Positions 14,397-23,865 of a DNA stretch of 64,000 nt are shown here, piece by piece (the first letter of the stretch is position 1; each line of letters starts with the position of its first letter). The notes beneath the pieces are model-generated. The model did no database searches. It was not told the origin of the DNA and saw only the letters and a program-made list of their open reading frames with translations. Origin of the DNA: an uncultured Burkholderiales bacterium (GTDB lineage Bacteria; Pseudomonadota; Gammaproteobacteria; Burkholderiales; Burkholderiaceae_C); assembly GCA_943908475.1 (NCBI GenBank), contig CALTTG010000004.1, positions 68,084 through 132,083 on the forward strand. Reading direction: 5' to 3'. The translations under genes and the position numbers were made by a program.

Positions 14397-17300
14397 ATGT
14401 TGCCTGCCCTGCCCCTGCCCTCGATTGCCACCGGCAAACGCTACACCGTGCCCCGCCCGCATGGTTCAGCCGATGCCCTGATGCTCAGCCAGTTCGCACA
14501 AAGCCGCAAGGCCCAGCAACAACTCACGGCCATCGTCACGGCAGACCCGGCCGATGCGCAGCGCCTGATGGACGAAATGGCGTTCTTCGCCCCCGACCTG
14601 AGGTGCGCCGTGTTCCCGGACTGGGAAACGCTGCCCTACGACACCTTCTCGCCGCACCAGGACCTGATCTCCGAACGCCTGGCCACCCTGTGGCGCGTGC
14701 AGCAAGGCGTCAAGGCCGAAGGTGAAGTGGGCGTGGATGTGGTGCTGTTGCCGGCCACCACCGCCCTCACGCGCCTGGCCCCGCCCGCCTTCCTGGCGGC
14801 TTACACCTTTCACTTCAAGCAAAAGCAAAAGCTCGATGAAGCGGCGCTGAAATCCCAGCTCACCATGGCGGGCTACGCGCACGTGAGCCAGGTGGTCTCG
14901 CCCGGCGAATACGCTGTGCGCGGCGGCCTGATCGACCTCTACCCCATGGGCTCGCCGGTGCCCTACCGGGTCGACCTGTTCGGCGATGAGGTCGACTCCA
15001 TTCGCACCTTCGACCCCGACACGCAGCGCAGCCTCTACCCCGTGCCCGAGGTGCGCCTGCTGCCAGGACGCGAGTTCCCGATGGACGAGGCGGCACGCGG
15101 GGCCTTCCGCAACCGCTGGCGCGAACGCATCGAAGGCGACCCGACCAAATCACGCATCTACAAAGACATAGGCAGTGGCGTGGCCACCGCCGGCATCGAG
15201 TACTACCTGCCCCTGTTTTTCGACGAAACCTCGACCCTCTTCGAGCACCTGGGCGAGCACACCGCGCTGGTCTTGCATGGCGACGTGGACGAAACCTTGC
15301 GACGCTTCTGGAACGAAACGCGCGAACGCCACCGCTTCCTGCAGCATGACCCCGAACGCCCCCTGCTGCCGCCTGAAGACATCTACCTGAAAACGGAAGA
15401 TTTCTTCACCTTGGCCAATGCGCACGCCTTGCTGGTGATGCGCGGCCAGGAACCCGTGAGCTGGGCCTCGCCCCTGCCCGACCTGGGCAGCGAACGCGGG
15501 GCCCAAGAGCCGCTGCGCAAGCTCCAACACCACATGAAGCATTCGGCCAACCGAGTGCTGGTGGTGGCCGAAAGCCCGGGGCGCCGAGAAAGCCTGCTGG
15601 AGTTGCTGCGCGATCATCAAATCGATCTGCCCTCGGTGGATTCGCTCCAGGCCTTTGCGAGCAGCGATCACCGACAGGCCATGGTGGTGGCCCCCCTGGC
15701 TGGAGGCTTCACCTGGCAAGCCACCGCGCCCGAGGGCCTGGGCATCGAGTTCGTGACCGAAACCGAACTGTTCGACGCCAGCCCCGCCACACGCCGTCGC
15801 AAAAAAAACGAGCAGACCACCGACGTCGACTCGCTCATCAAAGACCTCAGCGAGCTGAACGTGGGCGATCCGGTGGTGCACAGCAACCACGGCATTGGCC
15901 GCTACCAGGGCCTGATCAACCTGGACCTGGGCGAGGGCCCCTCCGAGTTCCTGCACTTGGAATACGCCGACAAGGCCACGCTGTACGTGCCCGTGAGCCA
16001 GTTGCACCTGATCAGCCGCTACACCGGCGTCAGTGCCGAAGAGGCGCCTCTGCACAAGCTGGGCTCGCCCCAATGGGACAAGGCCAAACGCAAGGCGGCT
16101 GAACAGGTGCGAGACACGGCGGCCGAGCTGCTGAACCTCTACGCCCGGCGTGCGGCCCGCGAGGGCTTTGCCTTCAGGTTCTCGGCGCAAGACTACGAAG
16201 CCTTCGCAGCCAGTTTCGGCTTTGAAGAAACCGCCGACCAGCGCGCGGCCATCCACGCCGTCATCCAGGACATGATCAGCCCCCGCCCCATGGACCGCCT
16301 CGTCTGCGGCGACGTGGGCTTTGGCAAGACCGAGGTGGCCTTGCGCGCAGCCTTTGTCGCCGTGACCGGTGGCAAACAGGTGGTGCTGCTGGCACCCACC
16401 ACCCTGCTGGCCGAGCAGCACTATCAGAACATCTCTGACCGCTTTGCCCAATGGCCGGTTCGCGTGGCCGAGATGTCTCGCTTCCGCTCGGCCAAGGAGA
16501 TCAAGGCCGCCATGCAGGGCCTGGAAGACGGCACCATCGACATCGTCATCGGCACGCACAAGTTGCTGAGTGATTCGGTCAAATTCAAGCGACTGGGCCT
16601 GCTCATCATCGACGAGGAACACCGCTTCGGGGTGCGCCACAAAGAGGCCATCAAGGCCATGCGCGCCGACATCGACGTGCTCACGCTCACGGCCACCCCC
16701 ATCCCTCGCACGCTGGGCATGGCCATGGAGGGCCTGCGTGACCTGAGCGTGATCGCGACCGCCCCCCAGCGCCGCCTGGCCATCAAGACCTTTGTGCGCA
16801 CCGAGGGCTCGAGCGTGATTCGCGAAGCCGTGCTGCGTGAGCTCAAGCGTGGCGGGCAGGTCTACTTCCTGCACAACGAGGTCGAGACCATCGAGAACCG
16901 CCGCGACAAGCTGCAGGAGCTCATTCCTGAGGCCCGCATTGCCGTGGCCCACGGTCAGATGCCCGAGCGTGAACTGGAGCGCGTGATGCGCGACTTCGTG
17001 GCGCAGCGCCACAACGTGCTGCTGTGCTCGACCATCATCGAGACCGGCATCGATGTGCCCAGCGCCAACACCATCATCATGTCTCGGGCCGACAAGTTCG
17101 GCCTGGCCCAGTTGCACCAATTGCGCGGCCGAGTGGGCCGCAGCCACCACCAGGCCTATGCCTACCTGCTGGTGCCCGATGTGGAAGGCCTGACCAAACA
17201 AGCCGCCCAACGCCTGGACGCCATCCAGAACATGGAAGAGCTGGGCTCGGGCTTTTACCTGGCCATGCACGACCTGGAGATTCGCGGCGCCGGCGAGGTG

Positions 17301-17879
17301 CTGGGCGACAACCAAAGCGGCAACATGATGGAGGTGGGCTTTCAGCTCTACAACGAGATGCTGGGCGAGGCCGTGCGTTCGCTGAAGGCTGGCAAGGAAC
17401 CCGACCTGTTGTCACCGCTGGGCATGTTCGGCAGCAACACCGACATCAACTTGCACGCCCCGGCGCTGTTGCCCGACGCCTATTGCGGTGACGTGCACGT
17501 GCGCCTGAGCCTGTACAAGCGGCTGGCCACGGCCGATTCGCTCGACAAAATCGAGAAGATGCTCGAAGAGATCGTGGACCGCTTCGGCAAACTGCCGCCG
17601 CAAGCGCAAGCCCTGTTCGACACGCACAAGCTGCGCGTGCAAGCCAAGCCCTATGGCGTCATCAAGATCGATGCTGCACCCGGGGTCATCCACATCACCT
17701 TCCGCCCCAACCCGCCGGTCGAGCCTCTGCGCATCATCGAACTGGTGCAGAAGAACAAGCAAATCAAGCTGGCCGGCAACGACAAGCTTCGCATCGAAAA
17801 AGAACTCAAGGACCCGAAAGACCGCGCACAGTACGTGCGCGAACTGTTGCGCAACCTGGGCCAGCCGATCAAAGGCTGA
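14397..17879 (+). CDS. mfd: Transcription-repair coupling factor
   Basis: ATP-dependent translocase that removes RNA polymerase stalled at DNA lesions and recruits UvrA. 1160 residues, typical size (E. coli 1148). N-terminal UvrB-homology region (with DWETLPYDTFSPH), RNA polymerase interaction domain around 500-560 (LNVGDPVVHSNHGIGRYQG), then RecG-like helicase with Walker A GDVGFGKTEVALRA near 638 and DEEH near 738, TATPIPRTL, and C-terminal TRCF domain. The ATG at 14397 is chosen over upstream in-frame codons because it fits the family and a TAAAAT box sits 7 bases before it. It is divergent to ispD and convergent with an FAD dehydrogenase. Confidence 0.97.
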   Translation: MLPALPLPSIATGKRYTVPRPHGSADALMLSQFAQSRKAQQQLTAIVTADPADAQRLMDEMAFFAPDLRCAVFPDWETLPYDTFSPHQDLISERLATLWRVQQGVKAEGEVGVDVVLLPATTALTRLAPPAFLAAYTFHFKQKQKLDEAALKSQLTMAGYAHVSQVVSPGEYAVRGGLIDLYPMGSPVPYRVDLFGDEVDSIRTFDPDTQRSLYPVPEVRLLPGREFPMDEAARGAFRNRWRERIEGDPTKSRIYKDIGSGVATAGIEYYLPLFFDETSTLFEHLGEHTALVLHGDVDETLRRFWNETRERHRFLQHDPERPLLPPEDIYLKTEDFFTLANAHALLVMRGQEPVSWASPLPDLGSERGAQEPLRKLQHHMKHSANRVLVVAESPGRRESLLELLRDHQIDLPSVDSLQAFASSDHRQAMVVAPLAGGFTWQATAPEGLGIEFVTETELFDASPATRRRKKNEQTTDVDSLIKDLSELNVGDPVVHSNHGIGRYQGLINLDLGEGPSEFLHLEYADKATLYVPVSQLHLISRYTGVSAEEAPLHKLGSPQWDKAKRKAAEQVRDTAAELLNLYARRAAREGFAFRFSAQDYEAFAASFGFEETADQRAAIHAVIQDMISPRPMDRLVCGDVGFGKTEVALRAAFVAVTGGKQVVLLAPTTLLAEQHYQNISDRFAQWPVRVAEMSRFRSAKEIKAAMQGLEDGTIDIVIGTHKLLSDSVKFKRLGLLIIDEEHRFGVRHKEAIKAMRADIDVLTLTATPIPRTLGMAMEGLRDLSVIATAPQRRLAIKTFVRTEGSSVIREAVLRELKRGGQVYFLHNEVETIENRRDKLQELIPEARIAVAHGQMPERELERVMRDFVAQRHNVLLCSTIIETGIDVPSANTIIMSRADKFGLAQLHQLRGRVGRSHHQAYAYLLVPDVEGLTKQAAQRLDAIQNMEELGSGFYLAMHDLEIRGAGEVLGDNQSGNMMEVGFQLYNEMLGEAVRSLKAGKEPDLLSPLGMFGSNTDINLHAPALLPDAYCGDVHVRLSLYKRLATADSLDKIEKMLEEIVDRFGKLPPQAQALFDTHKLRVQAKPYGVIKIDAAPGVIHITFRPNPPVEPLRIIELVQKNKQIKLAGNDKLRIEKELKDPKDRAQYVRELLRNLGQPIKG

Positions 17880-17897
17880 CCGGCGAAAAACCGCCCA

Positions 17898-19613
17898 TCA
17901 CAGTGTGGCCGACTTGGACGCCTTGCCCGGAGCCGGTGCGGGCACCCCCAACAGATGGGCCCCCAAGGCTTCGGCCACCTCGATGCCATCCACACCGGCT
18001 GACATGATGCCGCCGGCATAGCCCGCCCCTTCACCGGCCGGGTACAGGCCGTGGATGTTCAGGCTTTGGTAATCACGACCGCGGGTGATGCGCAAGGGCG
18101 ATGAGGTGCGCGTTTCCACGCCCGTCAGCACCGCGTCGGGCATCGAGAAACCCTTGATTTGCTTTTCGAAGGCAGGCAAGGCCTCGCGGATGGCGTCCAG
18201 GCAGTACTCGGGCAGGCTGCCGTTGCCCTTCTGCGCCAAGTCGGTCAGCGTCACGCCCGGCTTGTAGGACGGCTCCACCGCGCCGAATGCCTGGCTGCGC
18301 TGACGCTTGATGAAGTCGCCCACCAGCGAACCTGGGGCCATGTAGCCGCCGCCGCCCAACTCATACGCACGGCTCTCCCAGATGCGCTGAAAAGCCATCC
18401 CATCGAGTGGGCTCACGGGGCCTTCGAGCTTGCCGTCTTGGCGATAGTCTTGCGGCGAGATGCCCACCACGATGCCCGCATTGGCATTGCGCTCGTTGCG
18501 CGAATACTGGCTCATGCCGTTGGTGACCACACGGTTCGGCTCGGACGTCGCCGCCACCACCGTGCCGCCGGGACACATGCAGAAGCTGTAGACCGCGCGC
18601 CCATTGCTGGCGTGGTGCACCAGCTTGTAGTCGGCCGCACCCAGGATGGGGTGGCCGGCGTTGGGGCCAAAACGTGCCTTGTCGATCACGCTTTGCGGGT
18701 GCTCGATGCGATAGCCAATGGAGAACGGCTTGGCCTCCATGTACACCCCCCGCTCGTGCAGCATGGTGAAGGTGTCGCGGGCACTGTGCCCCAAGGCCAA
18801 CACGACATGGTCGGTGCGAATCTCGTGTCGCTGGCCCGCATGCTCAACGACCACACCCCGGATGTGCCGTTGCTCAGGCGAGCCCTCGATGAGCACGTCT
18901 TTCACGTGATGCTCGAAACGAATTTCCCCCCCCAGGGCCACGATGTCGGCCCTGATCTTCTCGACCATGCTGACCAAGCGGAAGGTGCCAATGTGGGGCT
19001 TGCTGACGTAGAGGATTTCCTCCGGCGCGCCGGCCTTGACAAACTCGGTCAGCACCTTGCGCGTCAGGTGTCGCGGATCGGAAATCTGGCTCCACAACTT
19101 GCCGTCGGAAAACGTGCCCGCGCCGCCCTCACCAAATTGCACATTCGACTCGGGGTTGAGCACCTTCTGACGCCACAGCCCCCAGGTGTCTTTCGTGCGC
19201 TGCCGCACTTCCTTGCCTCGCTCGAGCACGATGGGCCTCAGCCCCATCTGGGCCAGGATCAAGGCTGCAAAAATGCCGCAGGGCCCAAAGCCAATCACCA
19301 CGGGTCGGCGATCTTCAGCGATCGGCTCCGGGGCGTGCCCCACAAACTGGTAGGAGGTGTCAGGCGAAGGACGCACGTGCGCGTCGGCCTCACATCGCTG
19401 GAGCACCCGATGCTCGGTGGCCTCATCAACCAAGGTGCAATCGACGGTGTAGGTCAGCACGATGGCCGATTTCTTGCGCGCATCGTAGGCGCGCTTGAAC
19501 ACGGTGAAATCGAGCAACTGGGCGTCGTCCAGGCCCAGGCGCTGCAAGATGGCCGGGCGCAGATCGCCCTCGGCATGGTTCAAAGGGAGCCGCAGTTCAG
19601 TGATTCGAAGCAT
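17898..19613 (-). CDS. Uncharacterised FAD-dependent dehydrogenase
   Basis: A 571-residue flavoprotein of a conserved family of unknown substrate (COG2509-like). The N-terminal ~100 residues form a small domain (LPLNHAEGDLRPAILQRLGL...FKRAYDARKK) seen in this family, followed by the FAD-binding GFGPCGIFAALILAQMG near 108-124, an ERG (LERGKEVRQR) ribose-contact region, and the C-terminal PAGEGAGYAGGIMSAGVDG motif. No membrane helix or signal peptide. It converges on mfd (18-base gap). Context gives no clue to its reaction. Confidence 0.8.
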   Translation of the reverse strand: MLRITELRLPLNHAEGDLRPAILQRLGLDDAQLLDFTVFKRAYDARKKSAIVLTYTVDCTLVDEATEHRVLQRCEADAHVRPSPDTSYQFVGHAPEPIAEDRRPVVIGFGPCGIFAALILAQMGLRPIVLERGKEVRQRTKDTWGLWRQKVLNPESNVQFGEGGAGTFSDGKLWSQISDPRHLTRKVLTEFVKAGAPEEILYVSKPHIGTFRLVSMVEKIRADIVALGGEIRFEHHVKDVLIEGSPEQRHIRGVVVEHAGQRHEIRTDHVVLALGHSARDTFTMLHERGVYMEAKPFSIGYRIEHPQSVIDKARFGPNAGHPILGAADYKLVHHASNGRAVYSFCMCPGGTVVAATSEPNRVVTNGMSQYSRNERNANAGIVVGISPQDYRQDGKLEGPVSPLDGMAFQRIWESRAYELGGGGYMAPGSLVGDFIKRQRSQAFGAVEPSYKPGVTLTDLAQKGNGSLPEYCLDAIREALPAFEKQIKGFSMPDAVLTGVETRTSSPLRITRGRDYQSLNIHGLYPAGEGAGYAGGIMSAGVDGIEVAEALGAHLLGVPAPAPGKASKSATL

Positions 19614-19764
19614 GGGCGTGATTGTCGATCAGAACAGGACCCCGCGTGAACTCGGCCGCCCCACCATCAGATTTTTCCGAAGTTTGAATCACGTTTAATC
19701 TGCTTTTTGCAGCGCCATGCATCTCCTAAGCTGAAGCCTCCTCACCACCTGAAGGAGATGAACG

Positions 19765-20127
19765 ATGCAAGTGCTTTTTGAATCTCGCACCACCGATGGC
19801 GCCCAATGGCACGAACTGGCCGTGCGCCGACTGCGTTTCGTCACCCGCAGACTGAGCTGGATCGTGCCCCGGGCTCGCGTGCGTCTGAGCGATGTCAATG
19901 GACCCCGGGGTGGCGTCGACAAGCAAGTGCACATCGAACTCAGCACCGACGGCATGGGCACGGTGGTCGTGCAGGCCGTGGGCAAAGACTGGCGCAGCAC
20001 GCTGGATCAAGCCCTGCGCAAAGCCACGAAGGTGCTGCTGCGCTCGCTGGGCCGCGCGCAGCAGGGCACCCGATCAGCCTTGCTGCCCATCGCAGCCGAC
20101 GAGGTTCTGACCACCGCCAAGTCCTGA
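19765..20127 (+). CDS. HPF/RaiA-like ribosome-associated protein
   Basis: A 120-residue basic protein resembling the short hibernation factors (HPF/YfiA): beta-strand segment ARVRLSDVNGPRGGVDKQVHIEL followed by TVVVQAVGKDWRSTLDQALRKATKVLLRSLGR, the typical second strand and helix with conserved basic residues. Such proteins bind the 30S decoding site and keep ribosomes idle in stationary phase. The sequence is divergent from canonical HPF, so a related stress role is possible. AAGGAGATGAACG precedes the ATG. The TerB-like gene follows 29 bases later, likely co-transcribed. Confidence 0.6.
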   Translation: MQVLFESRTTDGAQWHELAVRRLRFVTRRLSWIVPRARVRLSDVNGPRGGVDKQVHIELSTDGMGTVVVQAVGKDWRSTLDQALRKATKVLLRSLGRAQQGTRSALLPIAADEVLTTAKS

Positions 20128-20156
20128 CTGACCGTCCCACCCACTGGAAACTCACC

Positions 20157-20576
20157 ATGCGAAGCTATCCCCACAACAGCCCCGAAGCCGCCGCCCGAAT
20201 CGTGGCCCTGGCAATGCTGGCCGATGGACACCTCAGCCGTTCCGAGATGGACATGCTCACCCGGATCGATGCCCCCAGGGTCCTGGGCATGACCCCAGAG
20301 GCCTTGCAGTCGGTGGTGCACACCTTCTGCAACGATGTGCTCTCGACCTCCGACCATGCCTGGGGCCAAGCCTTTCAGGTCGACGAGCGAACGTTGCGCA
20401 CGCTGCTCGACGAGGTCAGCGACGCCAGCCTGCGCACCCGGGTGCTGCACCTTTGCATGGAACTCATCGAAGCCGATGACCACGTGGCCGATGGTGAAAC
20501 CCAGCTGATGCTGACGGCGCTGGAGCACTGGAGCCAGCCGATGCCTGCACGGGCACCCGAGGCGGTGTGCCACTGA
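20157..20576 (+). CDS. TerB-like tellurite-resistance-domain protein
   Basis: A 139-residue all-helical acidic protein. The pattern ARIVALAMLADGHLSRSEMDML near the N-terminus, repeated as LHLCMELIEADDHVADGETQLM near the C-terminus, is that of TerB/DjlA-N domains, whose paired acidic helices can bind metal. The function of stand-alone TerB proteins is unclear. I use the ATG at 20157. It lies 29 bases after the HPF-like gene, and converges on a small hypothetical gene with a 9-base gap. Confidence 0.6.
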   Translation: MRSYPHNSPEAAARIVALAMLADGHLSRSEMDMLTRIDAPRVLGMTPEALQSVVHTFCNDVLSTSDHAWGQAFQVDERTLRTLLDEVSDASLRTRVLHLCMELIEADDHVADGETQLMLTALEHWSQPMPARAPEAVCH

Positions 20577-20585
20577 GCCCGTGGC

Positions 20586-20963
20586 TCAGGCGCCCTCGTC
20601 CAGTCCCCAGGCCTCGCGCAAGGCCTGGGCGAATCGCTCATGGCCGGTCAACGTGAGCGTCAGGGTGTGACGAGGCTGTCCGGGCGGGCTGGTGCGTGCG
20701 TGCAGGCGCCCGCTCACTTCGTCGAAGGTCCACACCTCGGCGGCGCTGAATTCCTGCAAGCCCTGCAGCTCAAAATCCCAATCGGCGCCTTCGTCCACCG
20801 GCCCCCTCATGCCGGGAAAAACCTGGTGGGCCCAGCGCAGCACGCTGGCCGCCTCGTCCTGCACCGCCTGCCAGCGACCCGGCCCCACACTGGCCATGGC
20901 TTCAAAAGTGTGCACACCTTCGGTGTCTTCGCTGTGGTCAAACAAGAGGTAATCAAGGTTCAT
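20586..20963 (-). CDS. Conserved hypothetical protein
   Basis: A 125-residue acidic protein without signal peptide, membrane helix or catalytic motif that I recognise. I place the start at ATG 20963 (MNLDYLLFDHSEDTEG), which is divergent to serB, because a TATGCT box lies exactly 7 bases before it; longer in-frame starts would run into the serB start region. The sequence alternates short strands and helices and has several Trp residues. Its position back-to-back with serB is the only context. Confidence 0.6.
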   Translation of the reverse strand: MNLDYLLFDHSEDTEGVHTFEAMASVGPGRWQAVQDEAASVLRWAHQVFPGMRGPVDEGADWDFELQGLQEFSAAEVWTFDEVSGRLHARTSPPGQPRHTLTLTLTGHERFAQALREAWGLDEGA

Positions 20964-21030
20964 GGCCGCCAGCATAGCGAAGGCGATAATGTCGGCCCCC
21001 GCACCGCCCTGCTCATTCAGCGAGTTCGCC

Positions 21031-21729
21031 ATGTCTGCCACTGAATTCAAACCCGGCCTGGTCATTCAGCGCTTCACCCCTCCCCTGCCCCTGTCGGCCT
21101 TCAAAGCGATCGCCTTCGACATGGACTCCACGCTGATCAACATCGAGTGCATCGACGAAATCGCCGATGCCGTGGGCAAAAAGGCCGAGGTGGCGGCCAT
21201 CACCGAAGCGGCCATGCGTGGCGAGATCACCGATTTCAAGGACAGCCTGCGTCGTCGTGTGGCCCTGCTCAAGGGTGTGCCTGCTGAAGCGTTGGAGCAG
21301 GTCCACGCGCAACGGCTGCGGCTCAATCCGGGCGCCGATGTGCTGATGCAGGCGGTCAAGGCCGCAGGCCTGCACACGCTGCTGGTGTCCGGCGGCTTCA
21401 CCTTTTTTGCCGATCGCGTCAAAGCCCAGCTGGGCATGCACGAGGCGCATGCCAACGTGCTGGAGATCGAGGGCGGGCTGCTGACCGGTCAAGTGCTGGG
21501 AGACATCGTCGATGGCGAGGCCAAAAAGCAGCACCTGCTGGCACTGTGCCAGCGTCTGGGCTGCGCCCCCAGCGAGTCGATCGCCGTCGGGGATGGTGCC
21601 AACGACCTGATCATGATGGGCGTGGCCGGCCTGAGCGTGGCCTACCACGCCAAACCCAAGGTGAGGGAACAGGCGATGGTGGCCATCAATGAGGGCGGCC
21701 TGGACCGCCTGCTCGAATTGACGGCCTGA
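21031..21729 (+). CDS. serB: Phosphoserine phosphatase
   Basis: Last step of serine synthesis, hydrolysing O-phosphoserine. HAD-superfamily enzyme of 232 residues with motif I FDMDSTLI (nucleophile Asp30, acid/base Asp32), motif II LLVSGGFTFFAD, and motif III/IV GDGANDLIMMGVAGLSVAYHAKP. It lacks the N-terminal ACT domain of E. coli SerB, hence the shorter length. Start ATG at 21031 has no strong ribosome site. It converges on the alpha-oxoamine synthase gene with a 7-base gap. Confidence 0.93.
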   Translation: MSATEFKPGLVIQRFTPPLPLSAFKAIAFDMDSTLINIECIDEIADAVGKKAEVAAITEAAMRGEITDFKDSLRRRVALLKGVPAEALEQVHAQRLRLNPGADVLMQAVKAAGLHTLLVSGGFTFFADRVKAQLGMHEAHANVLEIEGGLLTGQVLGDIVDGEAKKQHLLALCQRLGCAPSESIAVGDGANDLIMMGVAGLSVAYHAKPKVREQAMVAINEGGLDRLLELTA

Positions 21730-21736
21730 TTCGCCT

Positions 21737-23086
21737 TCAGACCAAGGCCGCGTCAGGTGCGCGGGTGGCGTTGATCGCGGCCAATTGACGATCGGCCGCT
21801 TGCGCACTGTCTTGAAGCGCCTGCACAAAGGCCTGAATGTGTTCTGGGCGATGATCGGCCATCATTTGCAGGCGCAAACGGCTGGCGTGCAAGGGCACGG
21901 CCGGGTGCTCGATCAGGTTGACGATCATGCCGCGATCCAGCATGTGGCGCGCCAGCAATCGAGAGCGGGCCATGCCCCCCACCAACACCGGCACGATGGC
22001 CGAGGGTTGGCCCAGCACGCGCCACCCCGCCTGTGACAAGGCCTTGCACATCGCTTGGGCATTGGCGGCCAGTTGGTCGCGACGTTGCTGCCCTTCAGGC
22101 GACTGGACCACGTCCAATGCGGCCAGCGCGATGGCTGTCTGCGCGGGTGACATGGCGGCCGCGAACACGAACGATGGGCAACCAAAGCGCAACGCGAGCC
22201 CGAAACCCGGCTCGTTTGTGGCCACAAAACCGCCGGTGCCCCCGAATGTCTTGGAGAAGCTGCCCACCAGCACGTCGATGTCGTTCAACACCCCTTGCTG
22301 CTCGGCCACCCCCAGCCCCTGGGGGCCCATGCTGCCCAGGTCATGCGCGATGTCCACCACCAGGGTGGCCCCATGTTGTCGGCATGCCTCGATGTGGGCC
22401 GCCAAGTCGGGTGAGTCTGCATCCATCGAGAACAAGGACTCGGTCACCACGATGATGCCCACACCGGGGTGTATTTCTCGAATGGCTTTGAGCCGCTTGA
22501 TGAGCGACGGCACCGACAAGTGGGTGAAGGTGTGCAGATTCCGGGTCGCGGCGCGCGCGCCTTCCCAAAGGCTGGTGTGGGCGTACTGGTCCAGCACGAC
22601 GTGGTCATTCGTGCGAGCCAGGGTGCGAACCGAACCGTAGGCCGCCGCCCATCCGGTGGGGAAGATGTTGCATTGGGCCCGTCGCAGGTAGGCCTTGAGC
22701 CGCTGCTCCAACGACACCGACAAGGGGGTGTTGCCCATCAACGTGGCGGTGCCCGAGGACTGCACCCCAAAGCGCTCGATGGCCTCATGGGCCGCCTGCT
22801 TGAGCCGAGGGTGACAAGCCAGCGACAGGTAGTCCTGACTGGCGAAGTTCACCCCTTCGCACAACACCTTGCCCTGGAGGTCTCTCGCCACCGCTTCGGT
22901 GGACAGTGGTCCGTCAATCTGCTTGACGAAATGGTCCATCCGGTGCTGTCCCATGACATGCCAGCCCAGGGACAGCGGCTGAAACCGGTTGAGCACATTG
23001 CCTGCGCCCAGCGTTGGCGCGCGATCGCCGATCTCCTTCAAATAGCCAGCAAAGCTGCTTTGGAGGGCGATGTCGTTTTCATCCAT
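21737..23086 (-). CDS. Alpha-oxoamine synthase family PLP enzyme
   Basis: A 449-residue fold-type I PLP enzyme of the alpha-oxoamine synthase group (BioF, KBL, HemA, serine palmitoyltransferase, CqsA), which join an amino acid and an acyl-CoA with loss of CO2. Visible features: NFASQDYLSLACHPRLKQAA (79-98), the cofactor-stacking His170 in DQYAHTSLWEG, Asp245/His248 in VVDIAHDLGSMGPQGLG, and Schiff-base Lys279 in GSFSKTFGGTGGF. The N-terminal ~75 residues are longer than in BioF or CqsA. No BioF, HemA or KBL partner genes are adjacent; it follows rraA on the same strand with a 78-base gap. Product could be a sphingoid base, a signal molecule or another aminoketone. Confidence 0.75.
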   Translation of the reverse strand: MDENDIALQSSFAGYLKEIGDRAPTLGAGNVLNRFQPLSLGWHVMGQHRMDHFVKQIDGPLSTEAVARDLQGKVLCEGVNFASQDYLSLACHPRLKQAAHEAIERFGVQSSGTATLMGNTPLSVSLEQRLKAYLRRAQCNIFPTGWAAAYGSVRTLARTNDHVVLDQYAHTSLWEGARAATRNLHTFTHLSVPSLIKRLKAIREIHPGVGIIVVTESLFSMDADSPDLAAHIEACRQHGATLVVDIAHDLGSMGPQGLGVAEQQGVLNDIDVLVGSFSKTFGGTGGFVATNEPGFGLALRFGCPSFVFAAAMSPAQTAIALAALDVVQSPEGQQRRDQLAANAQAMCKALSQAGWRVLGQPSAIVPVLVGGMARSRLLARHMLDRGMIVNLIEHPAVPLHASRLRLQMMADHRPEHIQAFVQALQDSAQAADRQLAAINATRAPDAALV

Positions 23087-23164
23087 TTCAATGTGCCATC
23101 TGTGAATCCAACGGCGATTTCACATGACAGGAAACACAGCGTCAACCAGTTTTTTGCGGAAGTC

Positions 23165-23668
23165 TCAGACTTTGACGGCAATTGCATCGGCCATCACCAC
23201 GATGCCGTCCTCGTCGGCGTACAGCCAATCGCCTGGACGCACCCACACGCCCTGGATTTGAACGTCGACATCGTTCTGGCCTTCATTGCGTTTTTCGGTC
23301 GGCAAGGGCATCGATGCCAAGGCGCGAATGCCCACGTCACAGTCGGCCAACTCGGCCACATCCCGCACGCAGCCATCGATCACCACGCCTGCCCATCCGT
23401 TGCGAGCGGCGGCCTTGCCCAGGTTGCCGCCCAACAGGGCGCGACGCAGCGACGCCCCCCCATCGACCACCAACACACGACCGAGGCCCGGCGAGTCCAC
23501 CGCGGCCTTGACGAGCGTGTTGTCTTCAAAGCATTTGACGGTGGTCACGGGGCCCGCAAACTTCATGCGTTTGCCGAAATCCTTGAACACGGGTGGCAAC
23601 ACCTTGAAGTGGCCATCGGTGTTGTTCTTGTGCGCATCGCACAGGTCACATGTGACGAAATCAACCAT
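23165..23668 (-). CDS. rraA: RraA family protein (regulator of RNase E activity)
   Basis: A 167-residue protein of the RraA fold with the block VVDGGASLRRALLGGNLGKAAARNGWAGVVIDGCVRD and the N-terminal TCDLCDAHKN. RraA binds RNase E and slows mRNA decay in E. coli; some relatives are 4-hydroxy-4-methyl-2-oxoglutarate aldolases with the same fold, and the conserved GDWLYADEDG is shared by both. The start is ATG 23668, preceded by GGAGCAAACC. Together with the alpha-oxoamine synthase it forms a same-strand pair. Confidence 0.85.
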   Translation of the reverse strand: MVDFVTCDLCDAHKNNTDGHFKVLPPVFKDFGKRMKFAGPVTTVKCFEDNTLVKAAVDSPGLGRVLVVDGGASLRRALLGGNLGKAAARNGWAGVVIDGCVRDVAELADCDVGIRALASMPLPTEKRNEGQNDVDVQIQGVWVRPGDWLYADEDGIVVMADAIAVKV

Positions 23669-23865
23669 GGTTTGCTCCTGCGAAGTGGAGGGTTTTGGGG
23701 GAATGCCACATTGTCGCCCCTGTCTCCCCCGTTGCGACCGAGACGAAGACAGGGGCGCCACATCGATGCCCAGCGGTGTCGCAAAGTGCAGCAGCAAAGT
23801 ACAGCCGGCCCGGGCAGACTCGACACGTTCATCGGCGACAATGCTGGGTTGTGCCCAAGTCGCCC

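Noticed and set aside
15150..17315. 721-codon open frame antisense to mfd
   Set aside because: Fully opposite to the clearly conserved mfd helicase; low-complexity His/Gln/Gly/Val composition is typical of antisense shadows.
21737..23086. Naming the alpha-oxoamine synthase cqsA
   Set aside because: The protein is about 60 residues longer than CqsA and no quorum-sensing kinase or regulator lies beside it; the subfamily cannot be fixed by eye.
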